Of a stretch of 57,868 bases of DNA, positions 16,569 through 26,194 are shown piece by piece. This DNA comes from Isosphaeraceae bacterium (lineage in GTDB: Bacteria; Planctomycetota; Planctomycetia; Isosphaerales; Isosphaeraceae). Every line of letters begins with the position of its first letter. Position 1 is the stretch's first letter. The stretch is taken from positions 1-57,868 of the forward strand of contig JARLIH010000450.1 in NCBI GenBank assembly GCA_031291845.1, read 5' to 3'. The notes under the pieces are model-generated. The model searched no databases. It worked only from the letters and a program-made list of their open reading frames with translations, and was not told the DNA's origin. A program made the position numbers and the translations under genes.

Positions 16569-17450
16569 TCATCCGATGGGGCGTTGTCCCCACGGAATCG
16601 GCATCGTCGGCGGGCGCCTGTGGTGGTCGCGCCGGGGATCTTTGGGCCGGCCGTGGAAGTACTCGATGAAACGGACGAGCTGCTTCACGGCCTCCTCGTA
16701 GGCCTCGCGCCCCTTGGCGGGAGTGGCCAATTCGGGTTCGCCCAGCACCCCGGTTTCCGAGTAGCTGCTTGTCCACGAGATGATCGTGGCGGGGCCGGCG
16801 GCGAAGAGGTCGACCCAGTTGAAGGGACTGGCCTCCTCGTTGAAGCTGATGACACCGTTCTTGATCAGGTCCTTGCGCACGTTGTCGCCGTCGAGGTACA
16901 TGTAGAGCGACGTCTCGAGCTCGCACGCGTGCGCGCACCCGCCGGGAAACTTGCTCTGGCGCCAGCGTGGCAGGAACCCTTTGTCGACGGTCAAGAGGTT
17001 CCACCAGGCGGCGAGGATGCACTCGGCGTCGGTCTCCACGTTCGTCCGACGGGCGACGAGGTCGAGATTCGGCATGTTCGACCCGTGGCCGTTGAGGAGG
17101 ATGATCTTCTTGAACCCGTGGTAGGCCAGGCTCTTGGTGATGTCGAGCACCTGGTGCATGAAGTGCTCGAAATCCGTGTTGATCGTACCCGGGAAGTCCA
17201 TCACGTGACCGGTGTAGCCGTAGCAGACGGTCGGCAGCACGAGCGCCTGGCTTGCGACTTCGCGCGCTGCGCCCAGGGCGATGCCGGTGGGACATACGAT
17301 GTCGACGTCGAGCGGCAGGTGCGGTCCGTGCTGTTCGACGGCCCCGCAAGGCACGATGCAGACTTTACCGAGCTCGATCGCGTCGTTGATCTCTGGCCAG
17401 GTCAACTTCTCGTAGCGGTGCTCCGTGTGGGCGCGGTTGCTTGTCGTCAT
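16569..17450 (-). CDS. Creatininase-family amidohydrolase
   Basis: A 293-residue protein of the creatininase/creatinine amidohydrolase family, which hydrolyses cyclic or linear amides with a two-metal centre. Metal-ligand motifs are visible: VPCGAVEQHGPHLPLDVD (Glu and His, then Asp) and LLNGHGSN (His). Length matches the family. Members also act in mycofactocin maturation and in guanidino or formamide hydrolysis, so the substrate is open. It begins 40 bases after pyrB on the same strand and may be co-transcribed with pyrR and pyrB. The C-terminal tail after EYFHGRPKDPRRDHHRRPP is Arg/His-rich and variable. Confidence 0.85.
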   Translation of the reverse strand: MTTSNRAHTEHRYEKLTWPEINDAIELGKVCIVPCGAVEQHGPHLPLDVDIVCPTGIALGAAREVASQALVLPTVCYGYTGHVMDFPGTINTDFEHFMHQVLDITKSLAYHGFKKIILLNGHGSNMPNLDLVARRTNVETDAECILAAWWNLLTVDKGFLPRWRQSKFPGGCAHACELETSLYMYLDGDNVRKDLIKNGVISFNEEASPFNWVDLFAAGPATIISWTSSYSETGVLGEPELATPAKGREAYEEAVKQLVRFIEYFHGRPKDPRRDHHRRPPTMPIPWGQRPIG

Positions 17451-17489
17451 CAGGAGCCTCGGGGGCGGGGGTGAGGGCGGGGATGTTGG

Positions 17490-18494
17490 TCAGTCGAGTG
17501 TCGGGCCGTGGGCGTCGGACTTGCCGCTGAGCAGGTATAGGACCGCCATGCGAACGGCGAGGCCGTTGGTGACCTGGTCGAGGATCGCCGAATGCGGACC
17601 GTCCGCCACTTCGGGCGTCAGCTCGACGCCCCGGTTGATCGGCCCCGGGGCGAGCAGCAGCAGGTCGGGCTTACCCCTGCGAATGCGCTCCTGGGTCATG
17701 CCGAACAGCCGGAAGTACTCGGCGATCGACGGAAAGACCGCGCGCTGGTCGCGCTCGAACTGGATGCGGAGCACGTTGACTACGTCGAGGCGCGGCAGCA
17801 CGTCGTCGAGCCGGTATGCGATCTCGCACCCGAGTTGTTCCAGCCGGCGCGGGACGAGCGTGGGGGGACCGCAGAGGATCACTCGGGCGCCCAGCTTCGT
17901 CAGGCCCCAGATGTTGGAGCGCGCGACCCGCGAGTGACTGATGTCCCCAACGAGGCCGACCGTGAGGCCCTCGATACGTCCCTTGGCGCGTCGGATCGTC
18001 AGAATGTCCAGGAGGGCCTGGGTCGGGTGCTCGTGGGCGCCATCGCCGGCGTTGATGATCGAGGCCCCGACGTGCTGGGCGAGCAAGTGGGGCGCCCCGG
18101 GCGTCGGATGGCGCACGACCATCACATCGGCCCCCATGGCCTCGATGTTCTTCGCCGTATCGATGAACGACTCACCCTTTGAAAGGCTCGACGCGCTCGC
18201 GGTGAAGTCCTGCGTGTCGGCCGACAGGCGCTTGGCGGCCAGGCTGAAGCTGGTGCGCGTGCGCGTGGAATTCTCGAAGAAGAGGTTGAAGACGACCCTT
18301 CCCAGTAACGCGGGGACTTTCTTGCGGCTGCGCGTCGAGATCTCGCCGAATGACTCGGCGGTGGCCAGGATCGATTCGATCTCCTCGCGCGATAGGTCCT
18401 CCAGCCCGAGGAGGTGCTTTCTCTCCCAGGAGGCAGGCTTGGCATTCTCGGGGACGCGCGAAGGGGTCGTCACTGCAATGGGCTCCAGCGTCAT
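17490..18494 (-). CDS. pyrB: Aspartate carbamoyltransferase catalytic subunit
   Basis: A 334-residue enzyme that condenses carbamoyl phosphate with aspartate in pyrimidine synthesis. It carries the family signature [12 protein letters not shown], the carbamoyl-phosphate loop region STSL-like segment ([10 protein letters not shown]), HPTQALLDI and [14 protein letters not shown]. It follows pyrR by 20 bases on the same strand, a classical pyrR-pyrB arrangement. No pyrI-type regulatory subunit and no pyrC are adjacent, so it probably works as a trimer of its own type or partners with genes elsewhere. No good Shine-Dalgarno precedes the start, which suggests translational coupling to pyrR. Confidence 0.95.
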   Translation of the reverse strand: MTLEPIAVTTPSRVPENAKPASWERKHLLGLEDLSREEIESILATAESFGEISTRSRKKVPALLGRVVFNLFFENSTRTRTSFSLAAKRLSADTQDFTASASSLSKGESFIDTAKNIEAMGADVMVVRHPTPGAPHLLAQHVGASIINAGDGAHEHPTQALLDILTIRRAKGRIEGLTVGLVGDISHSRVARSNIWGLTKLGARVILCGPPTLVPRRLEQLGCEIAYRLDDVLPRLDVVNVLRIQFERDQRAVFPSIAEYFRLFGMTQERIRRGKPDLLLLAPGPINRGVELTPEVADGPHSAILDQVTNGLAVRMAVLYLLSGKSDAHGPTLD

Positions 18495-18514
18495 TGTGGG
18501 GCGGAAGGGGGGAT

Positions 18515-19057
18515 TCAGGACTCGGAGGCACTGACGATCTCATCGGTGGGGTCGACCGGCGCAAGCCGGACACGGACCCTCTGCCCGCGGCCCACAGTGA
18601 CCGTCTTGCCGACGACGTCGGGCTGGATCGGCAGCTCACGCTCGCCCCGGTCAACGAGGACCGCGAGCCGGATCCGCGCGGGGCGGCCGAGGTCGCAGAT
18701 CGCGTTGAGTGCCGCGCGGACGGTCCGGCCCGAGTAGAGGACATCGTCAACCAGGACCACGTCCTTGCCGTCGACGGCGAACGGCACGTCGGTCCCGCGC
18801 AGGACGGGCCATCGCGCCCCTTTTCCGAGGTCGTCTCGGTACAGCGTGATGTCGACCGCGCCGACGCGAACGACCTCGCCGATCAGTGGCGTGAGCGCGG
18901 CAGCCAGCCGTTCCGCCAAAGGGACCCCGCGGCTGCGGATGCCAATCAAACGGAGCGGCACGCCCGCCATCCGGCCATCAGCGATCTGGCGGGCCATGGC
19001 TTCGAGCGCGACGCGCAGCTCTTGCGCATCGAACAAGGTTGTTTCCGTCGGCGGCAT
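18515..19057 (-). CDS. pyrR: PyrR: pyrimidine regulatory protein / uracil phosphoribosyltransferase
   Basis: A 180-residue type I phosphoribosyltransferase with the PRPP-binding motif [18 protein letters not shown] (about residues 99-116) and the family motifs [16 protein letters not shown] and [12 protein letters not shown]. In Bacillus PyrR binds pyr mRNA in response to UMP to cause attenuation and also has uracil phosphoribosyltransferase activity. The start is supported by GAGGAGGGTG. It heads a leftward pyrR-pyrB operon. I see no clear PyrR-binding anti-antiterminator hairpin in the 200 bases upstream, so the mode of control here is unproven. Confidence 0.95.
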   Translation of the reverse strand: MPPTETTLFDAQELRVALEAMARQIADGRMAGVPLRLIGIRSRGVPLAERLAAALTPLIGEVVRVGAVDITLYRDDLGKGARWPVLRGTDVPFAVDGKDVVLVDDVLYSGRTVRAALNAICDLGRPARIRLAVLVDRGERELPIQPDVVGKTVTVGRGQRVRVRLAPVDPTDEIVSASES

Positions 19058-19261
19058 CGTTCACCCTCCTCGGCGGGCCGGTTCGGCGGGAGGAGGCCCA
19101 GGCTCGGATCGTAGCAACGCACCGGGCGCGTTGCAAGCGGCCGGCCCGGGACCGCGGGTCTGGGGCCGAGGCACCCGGCCCGTCTTTCCCTGCACGGCGA
19201 AAACGCTTACGATAAGGGCGTCACAATGGGATGTGACACGACAGGAGAGGATTCCTCCACG

Positions 19262-20236
19262 ATGAAGATTATTCTGGCCAACCCCCGGGGCTTCTGCGCG
19301 GGGGTGAACATGGCGATCGAGTGTCTCGAGCGCGCGCTCGAGTTCTTCGGTGCACCGCTATTCGTCAACCACGAGATCGTCCACAACAAGTACGTCGTGG
19401 AACGGTTCCTCCGCCGCGGGGTCGTGTTCGTCGAATCGCTCGAGGAAGTGCCGGAGGGAGCGCCGTTGCTTTACAGCGCACACGGCGTTTCTCCGCAGAT
19501 TCGCGAGCAGGCGCGCCGCCGCCGGCTCCGTGCGATCGATGCCACCTGCCCGCTGGTGACCAAGGTCCACCTCGAAGCCGTCAAGTACGCAAACGATGGC
19601 TACATCATCATCCTGATCGGGCACGAAGGCCACGATGAGGTGATCGGCACCATGGGCGAAGCCCCCGACCGGATCGTCCTCGTTGAGACGGCGACCGACG
19701 TCGAAGATCTGAGTTTGCCCCCGAACTCCAAGGTTGCCTATCTTACTCAGACGACACTGAGCGTCGACGACGCAAACATCGTCATCAACGCCCTTCGCAA
19801 AAAGTTTCCGCAGATTGCCAATCCGACGAAGGATGACATCTGTTACGCCACGCAGAACCGGCAGGAGGCGGTGCGCGACCTGGCACGCCAGGCCGACGTG
19901 GTGCTGGTGCTTGGCAGCCAGAACAGCTCAAACAGCCGTCGGCTCGCCGAGATCGCGGGTGCGCTGGGACCGCATGCCCACCTGATCGACGGCGTCGCGG
20001 AAATTGAGCCCGAGTGGTTCGACGGTGTCGACTCGGTGCTGATTACCGCCGGCGCAAGTGCGCCCGAGGACGTCGTGCAGGAGTGCATCGAGTACCTTCA
20101 GAGGCGGTTCGGCGCGACGGTTCACGAAGAGTGGGTGCGCGAGGAAAACGTGCACTTCCCGCTCCCCAAGTCGCTCCGCGAGTTATTGCCCCTGGGTGCC
20201 GCGCCGGAGGAAACGCTCGGAGCACCGGTGTCCTAG
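19262..20236 (+). CDS. ispH: 4-hydroxy-3-methylbut-2-enyl diphosphate reductase
   Basis: A 324-residue iron-sulfur enzyme for the last step of the MEP isoprenoid pathway, making IPP and DMAPP from HMBPP. The three cluster cysteines are visible: NPRGFCAGV (Cys12), IDATCPLVTKVH and DDICYATQNRQ. The typical SQNSSNSRRLAEIA and GASAPEDVVQE motifs are also present. The ATG at 19262 lies 11 bases after AGGAGAGG; a reading starting 36 bases upstream would disrupt the normal N-terminus. It is monocistronic, divergent from pyrR and followed by a convergent membrane-protein gene. Confidence 0.96.
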   Translation: MKIILANPRGFCAGVNMAIECLERALEFFGAPLFVNHEIVHNKYVVERFLRRGVVFVESLEEVPEGAPLLYSAHGVSPQIREQARRRRLRAIDATCPLVTKVHLEAVKYANDGYIIILIGHEGHDEVIGTMGEAPDRIVLVETATDVEDLSLPPNSKVAYLTQTTLSVDDANIVINALRKKFPQIANPTKDDICYATQNRQEAVRDLARQADVVLVLGSQNSSNSRRLAEIAGALGPHAHLIDGVAEIEPEWFDGVDSVLITAGASAPEDVVQECIEYLQRRFGATVHEEWVREENVHFPLPKSLRELLPLGAAPEETLGAPVS

Positions 20237-20349
20237 GTCGGTGTTCGTAAGGCTTGCGCACAGTCTCTTGCGGCGGTGGCTGGATCGAGCCCGCCTGGGC
20301 GACGGCCCCGGGGCACGAGGGGACTCTCGGCGCCGTCTCTGCTTCGAGC

Positions 20350-21246
20350 TCAGGTACCCAGAAAGTCGCTGTGTTCGGAGGACGAGCGCAGCATCTCGTG
20401 CTCCTGATGCTCGCGCTCCATGTCACGCAGGATGCGGGTCGTCTGGCGTGTGGCCGCGATGGTCAAGGCGGTGACCTGGATCAGCGTGATCGCCCAGATC
20501 ATGTGCGAGCCCATAGTCAGCAACAGCGTCTCCGGCGAGTCGATGCCGCCATCGAGCAACGGCCAGCCCTTCCGCCAGGCGGTACGTTTGAGAAAGAGGA
20601 TGAGCCAAACGACCGCGCCGGTCGCGGCGAGCGAGCGGGTCGCTTTGCCGGCCTCGGGGGCCTGGTCGACCCCCAGGTGCGCCAGCAGGTCGCAAGCGAG
20701 CCCCGCGATCAACGTGAATTCGGCCCACCCGAGCGCCTGGCCCAGTTGGTTTCGGAGCCACTCGTGCCCAACTTCCCCCTCGTGAATGCCCAGATCGGTT
20801 GCGTGCTCGAGAAACCAGAGCGCCGAATCGACGAAGCACATCAGCAGTAACAGCCCCGACCGGCGCTGCCAGCCGCGTTCACGCCAGCGCCCCCAGAGCA
20901 GGTACGTTCCGACAAGGCTTCCCCAGACGATCGGCACGTCGATCCATGCCCATGCCCGCGTATTGACGATGGCGCGCACGACGTTGCGCGCGCCGAACCA
21001 CGGGAGCAGCCAGAGTAGCGAAGTGAAGCAAGCCAGCACGAGCGCAAACGAAAGGATGCCGAAGCCGACCCGGCAGAGGGAGTACGTCAATCGCTGCTGT
21101 TCGTGTTCGATTTCCGGCGAGGACGATTCACGATCTTCGCCCGGGAAGATCGGTGGGCGATAGGGGTTCGTCGTGCGGTCCTGTTCCATCGGAAGTCGCT
21201 CGCCGGCGCTGGCAGGGCTGCTCATCCTCAGATCACGCAGCCCCAT
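20350..21246 (-). CDS. Hypothetical multi-pass membrane protein
   Basis: A 298-residue protein with a soluble N-terminus (MEQDRTTNPYRPP region) followed by about five or six membrane segments (for example LSFALVLACFTSLLWLLPWF and FTLIAGLACDLLAHLG). A cytoplasmic, charged, helical C-terminus (RDMEREHQEHEMLRSSSEHS) completes it. I placed the start at 21246 because the ATG lies one base after the stop codon of the preceding gene and is preceded by GGTGGAG, a strong sign of translational coupling. Internal ATGs at 21225 and 21189 are alternatives. I do not recognise a family; the NPYRPP N-terminal motif occurs in many planctomycete membrane proteins. Confidence 0.65.
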   Translation of the reverse strand: MGLRDLRMSSPASAGERLPMEQDRTTNPYRPPIFPGEDRESSSPEIEHEQQRLTYSLCRVGFGILSFALVLACFTSLLWLLPWFGARNVVRAIVNTRAWAWIDVPIVWGSLVGTYLLWGRWRERGWQRRSGLLLLMCFVDSALWFLEHATDLGIHEGEVGHEWLRNQLGQALGWAEFTLIAGLACDLLAHLGVDQAPEAGKATRSLAATGAVVWLILFLKRTAWRKGWPLLDGGIDSPETLLLTMGSHMIWAITLIQVTALTIAATRQTTRILRDMEREHQEHEMLRSSSEHSDFLGT

Positions 21247-21247
21247 T

Positions 21248-21697
21248 CTATGCAACTCCACCACATTCGCCAAGCGAATCGGGGGGCGCGTCGCCATCCC
21301 CCAGCGCACGAACCAGCAAGGAAATCGAGCCCCAGGGGGCGGCAGGAACGTCGCTTTCCAGGAGCTGGGGGAGCTCGATTTCGAGGGACAACACGTTGCG
21401 ACGTTCGATGAGATCGTCCAGCCGAACCGTCAACGAGGCCTGGTCCCCCGGTGTCCGCGCGATTTCACGGTCGTTCAGCAACAGCGTGCGCAGACCGGCA
21501 ACGTGATCGAGTCGCAGGAAAAGCACCTCCGACGCGGGATCGATGACCGGTTTTTGAAAAGAGCGCAGCAGGCGGACGGGACCGTGAATCCCGGCCGGCC
21601 AGGTCATCGGGAGGTTCACGCGCTGTCGTGGCTCGCCCTGGTTTCCGTGAGCCAACCACTCCCATCCTCCGCGTAACCGAATGCAGTGCACGCTCAT
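21248..21697 (-). CDS. Hypothetical protein, possible galactose-binding-like beta-sandwich
   Basis: A 149-residue protein. Its sequence runs like the sugar-binding jelly-roll domain of GH2 enzymes: RLLRSFQKPVID, EVLFLRLDHVAGLRTLLLND, then REIARTPGDQASLTVRLDDLI and RRNVLSLEIELP. It has no signal peptide and no catalytic domain. It stands as the first gene of a two-gene unit coupled to the membrane protein at 20350-21246. The fold assignment is my inference from pattern and needs a structure search. The start codon is not well supported; the first ATG was taken. Confidence 0.5.
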   Translation of the reverse strand: MSVHCIRLRGGWEWLAHGNQGEPRQRVNLPMTWPAGIHGPVRLLRSFQKPVIDPASEVLFLRLDHVAGLRTLLLNDREIARTPGDQASLTVRLDDLIERRNVLSLEIELPQLLESDVPAAPWGSISLLVRALGDGDAPPDSLGECGGVA

Positions 21698-22061
21698 CAG
21701 AGCTTCCTCGGCGCGCCCTCTTCTCGGCCCGAACCGGAACGGTCCTTATAGCTTAGGCCCGTAAGACACTCGGCTTTGCTATGGCCATCACCCTTCTTAC
21801 ACAGTATAGTCAAGATCTTCCCCGGGGCGTCCCAGGTCTTTCGCGGATCGGCGGACCTCGAGCCGCGGCGATGTCGTCGTGACCCGTGTCCCGAACCGAG
21901 CTCCTCGTGCTCCCTGTCTACGCCGGGTCGCTGCCGCGCCTCAAGAGCCGTCGCATCCAATACCGATGGGGAAAGGGATGGAACGGGCCTCTCGGAGTCG
22001 ATAGGCGCGTTGCCGTGCGGTGGGGCCTCTGATACGGACTCAGGACCGTCGCGGATCGTCT
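21698..22061. other. Intergenic region between divergent genes, no gene seen
   Basis: Divergent genes flank this 364-base stretch. Frames that cross it look like shadow sequence. A few AT-rich patches such as TATAGT (21805-21810) could be promoter parts, but I find no -35/-10 pair with normal spacing, no hairpin and no RNA gene. Confidence 0.4.
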
Positions 22062-23081
22062 ATGAGCAACGGCCAACTCCACGTCGAGTCGCGGACACGG
22101 TCACTGACCGGCGTGCAAATCTTGGGGACGGGTAGCTACGTTCCCGACAACGTCATCAGCAACCTCGACCTGCGCGAGACGCACGGGTTCGACCCGGAGT
22201 GGATCGTCAACCGCACGGGCATTCACGAACGCCGGTTCGCCCTTCCCCACCAGGCGACGAGCGACCTGTGCACGCACGCCGCAATCCGCTGTTTGAAGGC
22301 AGCGAACTGCGACCCGGCGGACGTCGATCTCCTGGTCGTCGGGACGTTTACGCCGGACATGTGCTTCCCCTCAACCGCGAACCTGGTTCAGGACCGCCTC
22401 AAGCTGAACTGTCCGGCGTTCGATATCCAGGCCGCCTGCGCGGGGTTCGTCTTTGCGCTGGTGACCGCCGCGCAGTTCGTTGCGGCGGGGACCAGCGAGT
22501 GCGCGCTCGTCATCGGCGGCGACTGCAACAGCCGGGTGATCAACCCCGGCGACCAGAAAAGTTTCCCCCTGTTCGGCGACGGCGCGGGGGCGGTGCTGCT
22601 CGCCCCGGGCGACAAGGACCAGGGACTCGTCGCATACCAGCTCGGCTCGGACGGGTCGGGGGGCGACCTGCTGAGCCGCCCCGCCTGCGGTAGCCGCATT
22701 CCGCCCACAGCCGACGCGCTGGACCAGGGCCTGCATTACCTCACGATGGACGGACGCGCGGTTTTCAAGTGGGCCGTGCGCATCTTGACCGATTCCACGC
22801 TCGCGGTCATGGAACGGGCGCAGCGCGCGATTCCCGAAGTCCGCTGGTTCATCCCCCACCAGGCCAACGTCCGGATCATCCACGCGGCGAGCGACGTACT
22901 CGGCTTTCACCGCGACGCTGTGTTCAAGAACCTCGAACGCTATGGTAACACGTCGGCCGGTTCCATTCCGATCGCCCTCGACGAGCTGCTCCAGGAAGGG
23001 CAGGTCGAACGCGGTGATCTGCTGCTCACGTCGGGTTTCGGGGCCGGCCTCAACTGGGGCACTGCGCTCTGGCGCTGGTAG
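22062..23081 (+). CDS. fabH: Beta-ketoacyl-ACP synthase III (FabH family)
   Basis: A 339-residue thiolase-fold condensing enzyme. The Cys-His-Asn triad is visible: Cys126 (DIQAACAGFVFAL), His in WFIPHQANVRII and Asn in YGNTSAGSIPIALDE. The N-terminus has the usual ILGTGSYVPDNVISN and EWIVNRTGI motifs. FabH starts fatty acid synthesis from acetyl-CoA and malonyl-ACP; close relatives work in alkylquinolone, hydrocarbon and polyketide pathways. No other fab genes or an acyl carrier protein are adjacent, so housekeeping FabH and a specialised paralogue are both possible. The ATG at 22062 has only a weak ribosome site. Confidence 0.88.
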   Translation: MSNGQLHVESRTRSLTGVQILGTGSYVPDNVISNLDLRETHGFDPEWIVNRTGIHERRFALPHQATSDLCTHAAIRCLKAANCDPADVDLLVVGTFTPDMCFPSTANLVQDRLKLNCPAFDIQAACAGFVFALVTAAQFVAAGTSECALVIGGDCNSRVINPGDQKSFPLFGDGAGAVLLAPGDKDQGLVAYQLGSDGSGGDLLSRPACGSRIPPTADALDQGLHYLTMDGRAVFKWAVRILTDSTLAVMERAQRAIPEVRWFIPHQANVRIIHAASDVLGFHRDAVFKNLERYGNTSAGSIPIALDELLQEGQVERGDLLLTSGFGAGLNWGTALWRW

Positions 23082-23145
23082 TCGCGCCGATCCGTTTCCA
23101 GGACGGAAACCGGGCTCACCCGCGGTCGATGGGGCGCCAAATGCC

Positions 23146-23177
23146 GAGGGCCGTCCGGATCGATCCGGACGGCCCTC
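23146..23177. terminator. Perfect 32-base palindrome between convergent genes
   Basis: Sixteen-base perfect arms (23146-23161 and 23162-23177) meet with no spacer 65 bases after the fabH stop and 25 bases before the end of the convergent surface-protein gene. No U-tract follows on either side. It fits a bidirectional terminator by position; a binding-site palindrome is an alternative. Confidence 0.6.
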
Positions 23178-23201
23178 GTCGTTGTGAGCGCGCCTCCCGC
23201 G

Positions 23202-25034
23202 TTAGTAGTTGGTTGCGGGCGATGCCGCCGACGGTTGCGGCGGGGGCAACTCGCCCTTCTTCCGCCGCGCGAAGAACCCGGTGCCGGCGTTGGCGGTCGT
23301 GACGTTCCCCAGCGGCAGGGTGGTACCGGTGGAGTAGAGCCGTCCCTTCAAACGGCCGACGATCGTGCCCGGCCCGGCCACATCGCCGGCGCTGCCGTAC
23401 TCGTTGTTTGCAGGGCGGTAAGTCGCCGCGGTGACGCTGTCGATCAGGCTCCCCTTCTGGTGCAGCGGGCCGATCTTGCTCTTGGCACGTGCCCCGACGA
23501 GACCCGCCGCGTAGGAGGTGTAGTCGAAGCCCGAAACGATCTGGGTGTTCTGGGTGTTGCCATGGATCGACGTCTTGCCGATGGAGCCCGAGGACGTGAT
23601 GAGGGCATTCGTCGTGGCGTTGCCGGGCTCGGCGACGTAGACGGGCTCGCCGTTCACCTGTGCGTAGTTCGGGTTGGTCGGCGAGAGCCGCTGGACGTTC
23701 GCGGCTTCGATCTTCAAGCGGCGAATGCGCGTCGCCGTGATCTCTCCGCCGAGCAAGAAATTGGCGGGGTAGCCGTACTGGTTGACGGGCGTGCCCGCGG
23801 TGGTCGCGTCCTGGTTGCTGGTGGGGTGAGTCACGCCCCCCGTGTTCGCGCCGACGGGGCTGCCGAGGCCCTTCTTGAAGGTCAGCGAGCCGATCGGCCC
23901 GTTGACGTCCAGCCCCACGGCATCGGCGTTGCCGCCGAAGGTGGCAACCTTGAGGTGCTTCAGCCCGCTGAGGCCGTTCTGGAACGGCGTCGCTGACCGC
24001 GACGCGGTCACGTTCACCGCGGAGCCGCCGACGGCGAGCTTGTCGATGGCCGTGGCCTGCACCGAGGTGCGGCCGGTCGTGCCGACAATCGGGAAATTGA
24101 CCTCTTCGCCTGCGCCGACGATCGGACTCTCCGTGGGGTTGATCGCGCGCTGCGTGAGAGCCAATCGGAGCGCCTGCGCGGGGTCGACGGTGGGGGCCTG
24201 GGTCGACGAGATGAAGTTGAGGCCGTGGATCTGCCCGTTCACCACGATGTTGACCGTGCCGGTCGTTTGCGGGCTCGTCGGGACGGTCGACGCGTTGCTG
24301 TTGAAGACGGTGTTGAAGATGCTGTCCAGCCGGATTGTCGGCTCGACCTTGAGCGGCGTCGAGGGGTCGCCGATTTCGATGTTGATCGGCTGGTCGTCCG
24401 TCGCCTGATCGATGTTCGCCAGGATGTCGTGGAACTGCAGGTACTGAACGCCACCGGTCAGGAATACGCCGGTATTGGTGTTGTTCAGACCCCCGTTGGG
24501 GGGGGGCACCGTCTGGGTGAGCGTGAACCCATTCAGGATCACCGACCGCACGCCGCTGTTGTCGATCAACTTGTTGAACAGGACGGTGCCGTCGGTCGGG
24601 GTGCGGGCGGACGCGGTCACGTTGCCCGTCACGTACGTTTTCGTCAGCGAAGTGCCGACGAGTTGAATGGTGTCGATATTATCATCAAGCGCACCGTCCT
24701 GCGGTGTCGCGTCGGTTACGATCACCTCGCCGGGACCGTGCACCGTGATCGTCCACTGGTCCCCCTGCCGGTCCGTGCCGGTGAGGATCTTGCCCGCGTT
24801 GCTGATCCCCGAGCTCTGAGCGTTGTTCGGGTTGATCAGCCCGGCGGCCGACACCGCGACCGGCTCGTGCGTGATCGGATTCTGCACGGGCAGGTCGTTG
24901 GGGACCCAGGGGGCGAAGGCGCCATTCGCGAACGAGGCGTTGAGCACTTGGCGCGCCTCCAACCGTTCGAGGCCCGACCCCAGCCTGTAACGGGCCGAGT
25001 CGGGTCGGTGGGGCCGCCGCCGTGAGAACCGCAT
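23202..25034 (-). CDS. Secreted surface protein with LEPR-XLL-like N-terminal motif
   Basis: A 610-residue exported protein that begins with an Arg-rich segment and the motif LERLEARQVLNASFANG, a variant of the planctomycete LEPR-XLL sorting signal. The body is low in Cys and rich in Asn, Thr, Gly and Val. It shows long beta-strand patterns such as VGTSLTKTYVTGNVTASA and KHLKVATFGGNADAVGLDV that look like a right-handed beta-helix or adhesin-type stack. The C-terminus is short and Pro-rich (GELPPPQPSAASPATNY). The start at 25034 is supported by AAGGGAG. No enzyme motif is seen, and the function (probably structural or adhesive) is inferred. A second protein with the same N-terminal signal lies at 42722-43732. 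Confidence 0.75.
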   Translation of the reverse strand: MRFSRRRPHRPDSARYRLGSGLERLEARQVLNASFANGAFAPWVPNDLPVQNPITHEPVAVSAAGLINPNNAQSSGISNAGKILTGTDRQGDQWTITVHGPGEVIVTDATPQDGALDDNIDTIQLVGTSLTKTYVTGNVTASARTPTDGTVLFNKLIDNSGVRSVILNGFTLTQTVPPPNGGLNNTNTGVFLTGGVQYLQFHDILANIDQATDDQPINIEIGDPSTPLKVEPTIRLDSIFNTVFNSNASTVPTSPQTTGTVNIVVNGQIHGLNFISSTQAPTVDPAQALRLALTQRAINPTESPIVGAGEEVNFPIVGTTGRTSVQATAIDKLAVGGSAVNVTASRSATPFQNGLSGLKHLKVATFGGNADAVGLDVNGPIGSLTFKKGLGSPVGANTGGVTHPTSNQDATTAGTPVNQYGYPANFLLGGEITATRIRRLKIEAANVQRLSPTNPNYAQVNGEPVYVAEPGNATTNALITSSGSIGKTSIHGNTQNTQIVSGFDYTSYAAGLVGARAKSKIGPLHQKGSLIDSVTAATYRPANNEYGSAGDVAGPGTIVGRLKGRLYSTGTTLPLGNVTTANAGTGFFARRKKGELPPPQPSAASPATNY

Positions 25035-25332
25035 GGTAGACTCCCTTCCCAGGCCGCTCGTCGCACGGACGAATACGCCCGGCGCCCGCCGCGCCCGGCG
25101 CGTACCGCTCCGTCGAGCGGCCCCCCTATTTCGGTTGGCCGTCCGGCTGGAATACGTTCCTTCAATCGCGCGCCCTGTGCCGGTCGCACGGGCACCGACT
25201 CTCGGTCGTTCCCAAGCCCGGTTGGCGCAGCGTACTAGGTCACGACCTATTTCTCGGCCGTCCTCCCGACACGACTTCAGGCACCGTGTCAAGGCAGGCG
25301 AAACAGGTTGACGAGGAAAGCAGAGAAAGGGA

Positions 25333-25695
25333 TTAAGCCGTGGAGAGCGAACGCAACGTGGTGAGGGCTTGGGACACGTCGGCGGCGAACGTGAAGTACT
25401 GCGTCAGCTTCATGATCGAGAGCAGGTTCTCCACCGACGGGTGCACCCGGGTCAGCACGAGCTTCCCGTCGTGCGACTCGACCCGGCGTTTGAGGCCCAC
25501 CAGGATGGCGATCCCCGAGCTCGACAGGTAGTCGGTCGCTCCCAGGTCGAGAGCGACGAACGGCCGCGCCATCGGCTCGATCGTGTTATAGAGCGCATCG
25601 CGAAAGGCGTTGGTTCGAAAATCGTTCAGGTCGGTCGCGTCGTCCAGCGTCACGACCAAGATGCCCGCCTCATCACGGGTGCTGAAGGATGGCAT
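25333..25695 (-). CDS. STAS-domain anti-anti-sigma factor-like protein
   Basis: A 120-residue single STAS domain. The conserved phosphoacceptor region reads DYLSSSGIAILVGLKRR, with Ser59 at the position phosphorylated in SpoIIAA/RsbV; the preceding Asp of the DSSG consensus is Ser here. It ends with the usual SIMKLTQYFTFAADVSQAL helix. Such proteins release a sigma factor from, or act through, an anti-sigma kinase. No partner kinase (RsbW or SpoIIAB type) is present in the window, so the target is unknown. It is an isolated gene transcribed leftward, and the next gene upstream is divergent. Confidence 0.88.
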   Translation of the reverse strand: MPSFSTRDEAGILVVTLDDATDLNDFRTNAFRDALYNTIEPMARPFVALDLGATDYLSSSGIAILVGLKRRVESHDGKLVLTRVHPSVENLLSIMKLTQYFTFAADVSQALTTLRSLSTA

Positions 25696-26194
25696 GGTGG
25701 GATCGACTCCTGGAATCGAATCAACGCTTAGGGATGAGGATCTCGTGCCGCCGACTCGGAGACTTACGGGTCACTCGGGCGGCCGTTCCGCGAAGGCGGA
25801 TATCTTCTCTCCATGCTCCATTATTGCCCACCAGGCAGCCGTGCGGCGCGGATAATCCTCTTCGGCGCTTCAGATTACACCCAAGTCCTCGAAAGGACGA
25901 TCTGACCAAACGTTCCCACTGCAATCTCCGCGCCACGGCAGACGACGCTTCCGACGTCGCGCGCGACTACCTTCCGTCACAACTAAGAGTGTGGATTCCG
26001 GCTCACGGCGCGCGGATGATACTGCGGTCACATCATATCGACCCTGGCGCGTGCGATGCAAATCTTTTGCGGCCAGGCGTTCGCCGGGCCGGCGGCTCCT
26101 CGTTTTCAAGGCGGCAGCAGGCCGCTAGACTAGAAGCCGGTCAAAAAAAGAGCGGCGTTTTCCTGCCGGTGTGTGGCCTCTCGAGGGATTTGCA
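25696..26194. other. Intergenic region between divergent genes, no gene seen
   Basis: About 500 bases between the divergent STAS and DUF2760 genes. Small frames here lack protein-like composition and ribosome sites. I see no tRNA-like arms, no repeat family member and no convincing promoter pair; both flanking promoters should lie here. Confidence 0.4.
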
